In this document: positions 5,296 to 7,113 of the stretch, one piece after another | Layout: each line of letters begins with the position of its first letter | Numbering within the stretch: the first letter of the stretch is position 1 | Assembly (NCBI GenBank): GCA_028678905.1 | Contig: JAJRCO010000083.1 | Span: 1 to 7,113 of the forward strand | Reading direction: 5' to 3' | Length of the DNA: 7,113 nucleotides | DNA from: Methanomicrobiales archaeon | GTDB lineage: Archaea; Halobacteriota; Methanomicrobia; Methanomicrobiales; JACTUA01 | The notes under the pieces: model-generated | Told to the model about the DNA's origin: nothing | The model's input: only the letters and a program-made list of their open reading frames with translations | Database searches by the model: none | Program-made: the position numbers and the translations under genes

Positions 5296-5302
5296 TTTTT
5301 TT
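5296..5302 (+). terminator. Seven-T run between rpl15e and rnp3, possible partial terminator
   Basis: TTTTTTT begins 7 nt after the rpl15e stop codon. Runs of T are the main intrinsic termination signal in archaea. Since rnp3 starts only 7 nt later with no promoter in between, the likely effect is partial termination, giving more L15e message than RNase P and proteasome message. Inference. Confidence 0.4.
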
Positions 5303-5308
5303 CACGCC

Positions 5309-5953
5309 ATGAAGCGCACGGATGCGTGTATCTTTCCCTACCCGCGGGGAGATTCCTCTCTCCGCCGTATGCTAGAAGAGGCCCAGGAGCTGCGGTTTGA
5401 CGCGTGCGTGGCCGTGTACGACGAACCCCTGCCGGAAGGCATTGCTCTACCAGCACTCCGGGGGGTGATCGTCAGTGAGGACTCGATAAAAGCGGTGGTG
5501 AACCGGCTGCGGAAGGTCCCGGCAGGAACTGATCTGGTGATGATCGAGGCCCGCGACACCGCGTTCAACCGGGGAGTACTCTCCCTGCGGGGAATTCACA
5601 TTCTCCGTGGCATCCACCGCTCTCCTCCCCGATCTTTCGACCAGGTGAGTGGCCGCCTCGCCGCCCGGAACGGGATTGCCATCGATCTGGATCTCTCGCC
5701 GATCCTCTCCGAACGGAAAGGAGGGCGGCAGCGGGCGCTCCAGCGGTACGAGGACGTGCTCCAGCTGCAGCGGCGCATCCACTTTCCCCTGACCATCTCC
5801 AGCGGCGCCCGGTCCATCCTGGGCCAGCGGTCGGTGCGAGAGATCACCTCCCTGTGCGCTCTGTTCGGGATGGAAAAGGAGGAGGTAGCCCTGGCGCTGG
5901 CTGTCTGCGGGGAGATGCAGGAAAGAACCGGTCCCGTGACGGTGGTAGCATGA
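5309..5953 (+). CDS. rnp3: Ribonuclease P protein component 3 (Rpp30 homologue)
   Basis: One of the archaeal RNase P proteins, which with the catalytic RNA remove 5' leaders from precursor tRNAs; Rpp30 pairs with Pop5 (encoded by the next gene) to activate the catalytic domain of the RNA. The 214-residue protein shows the Rpp30 TIM-barrel-like pattern: DACIFPYPRGDSSLRRM at the N-terminus, VMIEARDTAFNRGVL (77-91), FDQVSGRLAARNGIAIDLDL (110-129), PLTISSGARSILGQRSVREI (160-179) and LFGM (185-188). ATG 5309 is the natural start, because the family begins just before this DAC motif, but there is no recognisable ribosome-binding site: the T-run precedes it. Translation may depend on rpl15e or on weak initiation. 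The stop overlaps the rnp2 start by 4 nt (ATGA). Confidence 0.93.
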   Translation: MKRTDACIFPYPRGDSSLRRMLEEAQELRFDACVAVYDEPLPEGIALPALRGVIVSEDSIKAVVNRLRKVPAGTDLVMIEARDTAFNRGVLSLRGIHILRGIHRSPPRSFDQVSGRLAARNGIAIDLDLSPILSERKGGRQRALQRYEDVLQLQRRIHFPLTISSGARSILGQRSVREITSLCALFGMEKEEVALALAVCGEMQERTGPVTVVA

Positions 5954-6432
5954 GGCCCCGGCCGCCCACCTTCCGGGTCAAGAAGCGGTATGTCCTGGCC
6001 CGCATTATCCCTCCCTGGAGGATAGTGGAGGCCCGGGTACTGGGTTCGGCCGTCCACGACGCGGCTACCTCTCTCTGGGGAGATGCCCATACCGCCCTGA
6101 TGCAGCCCGCAGTGATGGTTACGGAAAAGGACCTGGCGATCCTGCGCTGCCGGAGAGGGACGGAACGGGATTTGATCACCGCTCTCGCTACCATCACCGC
6201 GGTCGGGGATCTCCCTCTCATCCTGCGCCCCCTGGCCGTCAGCGGGACGATCCTTGCACTCAAAGAACGGGGCGCCCGCCTCCACCGTGAGATCCAGGAA
6301 GAGGAGCTGGCAGTAAAAGGACGCGTCTGCACGGTCTACCGTTATCAGGGTCATAAAGTTGATTTATTAGAAAGGGGAATTAAAGGTCAGAACGTTGTAT
6401 TTTTCACAACAGAAGATATTGAGGAGTTGTAA
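5950..6432 (+). CDS. rnp2: Ribonuclease P protein component 2 (Pop5 homologue)
   Basis: Archaeal Pop5, partner of Rpp30 in RNase P. The 160-residue protein begins MRPRPPTFRVKKRYVLARI; archaeal homologues open in the same way, with a short basic segment followed by RYVxxRI. The start ATG overlaps the rnp3 stop (ATGA at 5950-5953), and GGTGG (5941-5945) lies just upstream, so translation is probably coupled and gives the two partners in similar amounts. The body shows the Pop5 ferredoxin-like pattern: LGSAVHDAATSLWGDAHTAL (31-50), VMVTEKDLAILRCRRGTERD (55-74), and TALATITAVGDLPLILRPLAVSGTI further on. The C-terminal part after about residue 128 (VYRYQGHKVDLLERGIKGQ...) extends beyond the minimal Pop5 domain and is more AT-rich. 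The stop overlaps psmA by one base (TAATG). Confidence 0.92.
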   Translation: MRPRPPTFRVKKRYVLARIIPPWRIVEARVLGSAVHDAATSLWGDAHTALMQPAVMVTEKDLAILRCRRGTERDLITALATITAVGDLPLILRPLAVSGTILALKERGARLHREIQEEELAVKGRVCTVYRYQGHKVDLLERGIKGQNVVFFTTEDIEEL

Positions 6433-7113
6433 TGCAGCCACAGTACCAGATGGGATATGATCGGGCTATTACTGTTTTTAGCCCGGACGGAAGACTGTAC
6501 CAGGTAGAATATGCCCGGGAGGCGGTGAAACGCGGAACCACCGCGGTCGGGCTCAAGTATCAGGACGGAGTGGTGCTCATTGTCGATAAGAGGGTGACCA
6601 CTCGTCTCCTCGAAGCAGCCTCCATCGAGAAGATTTTCAAGATCGATGTGCACATTGGCATGGCTTCGTCGGGGCTGGTCGGAGACGCCCGGTCCCTGGT
6701 AGACCGGGCCCGGGTCGAGTGCCAGATCAACCGGGTGTCCTATGATGAGGCGATTGACGTGGAGACACTCTCGAAGAAACTCTGCGATCACATGCAGGTC
6801 TACACCATGTTCGGAGGGGCCCGACCGTATGGAAGCGCCCTCCTAATCGCCGGCGTGAATGGCGACGAAGGACGTTTGTTTGAAACCGATCCTTCCGGCA
6901 CCCTGCTCGAGTACAAGGCGACCGGAATCGGCACCGGCCGACCTGCGGTGATGAAGGTATTCGAAGACGAGTACAACGAGAAGGCGACCCTCGGAGAGGC
7001 AGCCGTGCTGGGGCTCAAGGCTCTTCACGCTGCTACCGAAGGGAAGCTGGACGTCAACACCGTGGAGATGGGTTTTGTCGACGTGGCCACCCATTCATTC
7101 CGCAAGATGGAAC
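6432..7113 (+). CDS. psmA: Proteasome alpha subunit, C-terminus cut by window edge
   Basis: Subunit of the outer heptameric rings of the archaeal 20S proteasome, which gate substrate entry and dock the PAN/Cdc48 ATPases. The window holds 227 codons of the expected roughly 240-250, so only the extreme C-terminus is missing. The N-terminus MQPQYQMGYDRAITVFSPDG followed by RLYQVEYAREAV (21-32) is the proteasome A-type signature, including the YDR gate motif (Tyr9-Asp10-Arg11). Further family landmarks are GTTAVG (35-40), ASSGLVGDARSLV (78-90) and GGARPYGSALLIAG (128-141). The alpha subunit has no catalytic Thr; the beta subunit is not in this window. The start overlaps the rnp2 stop (TAATG), and GAGGAG (6421-6426) is a good ribosome-binding site, so it is probably on the rpl15e-rnp3-rnp2 transcript. 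Confidence 0.96.
   Translation, partial: MQPQYQMGYDRAITVFSPDGRLYQVEYAREAVKRGTTAVGLKYQDGVVLIVDKRVTTRLLEAASIEKIFKIDVHIGMASSGLVGDARSLVDRARVECQINRVSYDEAIDVETLSKKLCDHMQVYTMFGGARPYGSALLIAGVNGDEGRLFETDPSGTLLEYKATGIGTGRPAVMKVFEDEYNEKATLGEAAVLGLKALHAATEGKLDVNTVEMGFVDVATHSFRKME

Noticed and set aside
1..7113. CRISPR array, tRNA or rRNA genes, toxin-antitoxin or defence system
   Set aside because: No regularly spaced repeats, no tRNA cloverleaf or rRNA segments, and every sizeable gene has a housekeeping or kinase assignment; nothing supports a novel system here.

Overview
The window is archaeal chromosome, most likely from a methanogen of the order Methanomicrobiales. An archaeal L15e ribosomal gene is followed by the two archaeal RNase P protein genes and the proteasome alpha gene, which is the known front part of the exosome/proteasome/ribosome superoperon. 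Promoters are TATA-box type with T-rich stops. Ribosome-binding sites are strong and GGAGGTGAT-like, and GC content is moderately high. The order-level placement rests on recognising the protein sequences and was not checked by a search; the genus is not determined.

Layout. (1) Positions 1-701, minus strand: the N-terminal 233 codons of a DHH-family (RecJ-like) phosphoesterase, with its C-terminus beyond the window edge. (2) Positions 872-1188: a dead, internally deleted insertion sequence between the DHH gene and the divergent kinase gene. It has imperfect terminal inverted repeats, a 7-bp direct repeat on each side, and the zinc-ribbon N-terminus of an IS1595-like transposase carrying a nonsense codon. 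(3) Positions 1244-2341, plus strand: a soluble PAS-histidine kinase with no receiver domain and no adjacent response regulator. (4) Positions 2342-2609: a structured non-coding gap with several inverted repeats and the likely promoter of the next gene. (5) Positions 2610-4436: a two-gene unit, the bifunctional NAD(P)HX repair enzyme (nnr) and moaC for molybdenum cofactor synthesis, 3 nt apart. (6) Positions 4437-4697: a non-coding gap with a hairpin, an operator-like palindrome and a very clear BRE/TATA promoter. (7) Positions 4698-7113: rpl15e, rnp3, rnp2 and psmA. The last three are translationally coupled by 4-nt and 1-nt overlaps; psmA runs off the window.

The genes are mostly housekeeping: translation (L15e), tRNA 5'-end maturation (RNase P proteins), protein turnover (20S proteasome), metabolite repair and cofactor synthesis. 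I found no evidence for a new defence, secretion or biosynthetic system. The most notable items are the MITE-like insertion remnant sitting at the promoters of two divergent genes, and the unexplained structured elements in the two intergenic gaps.
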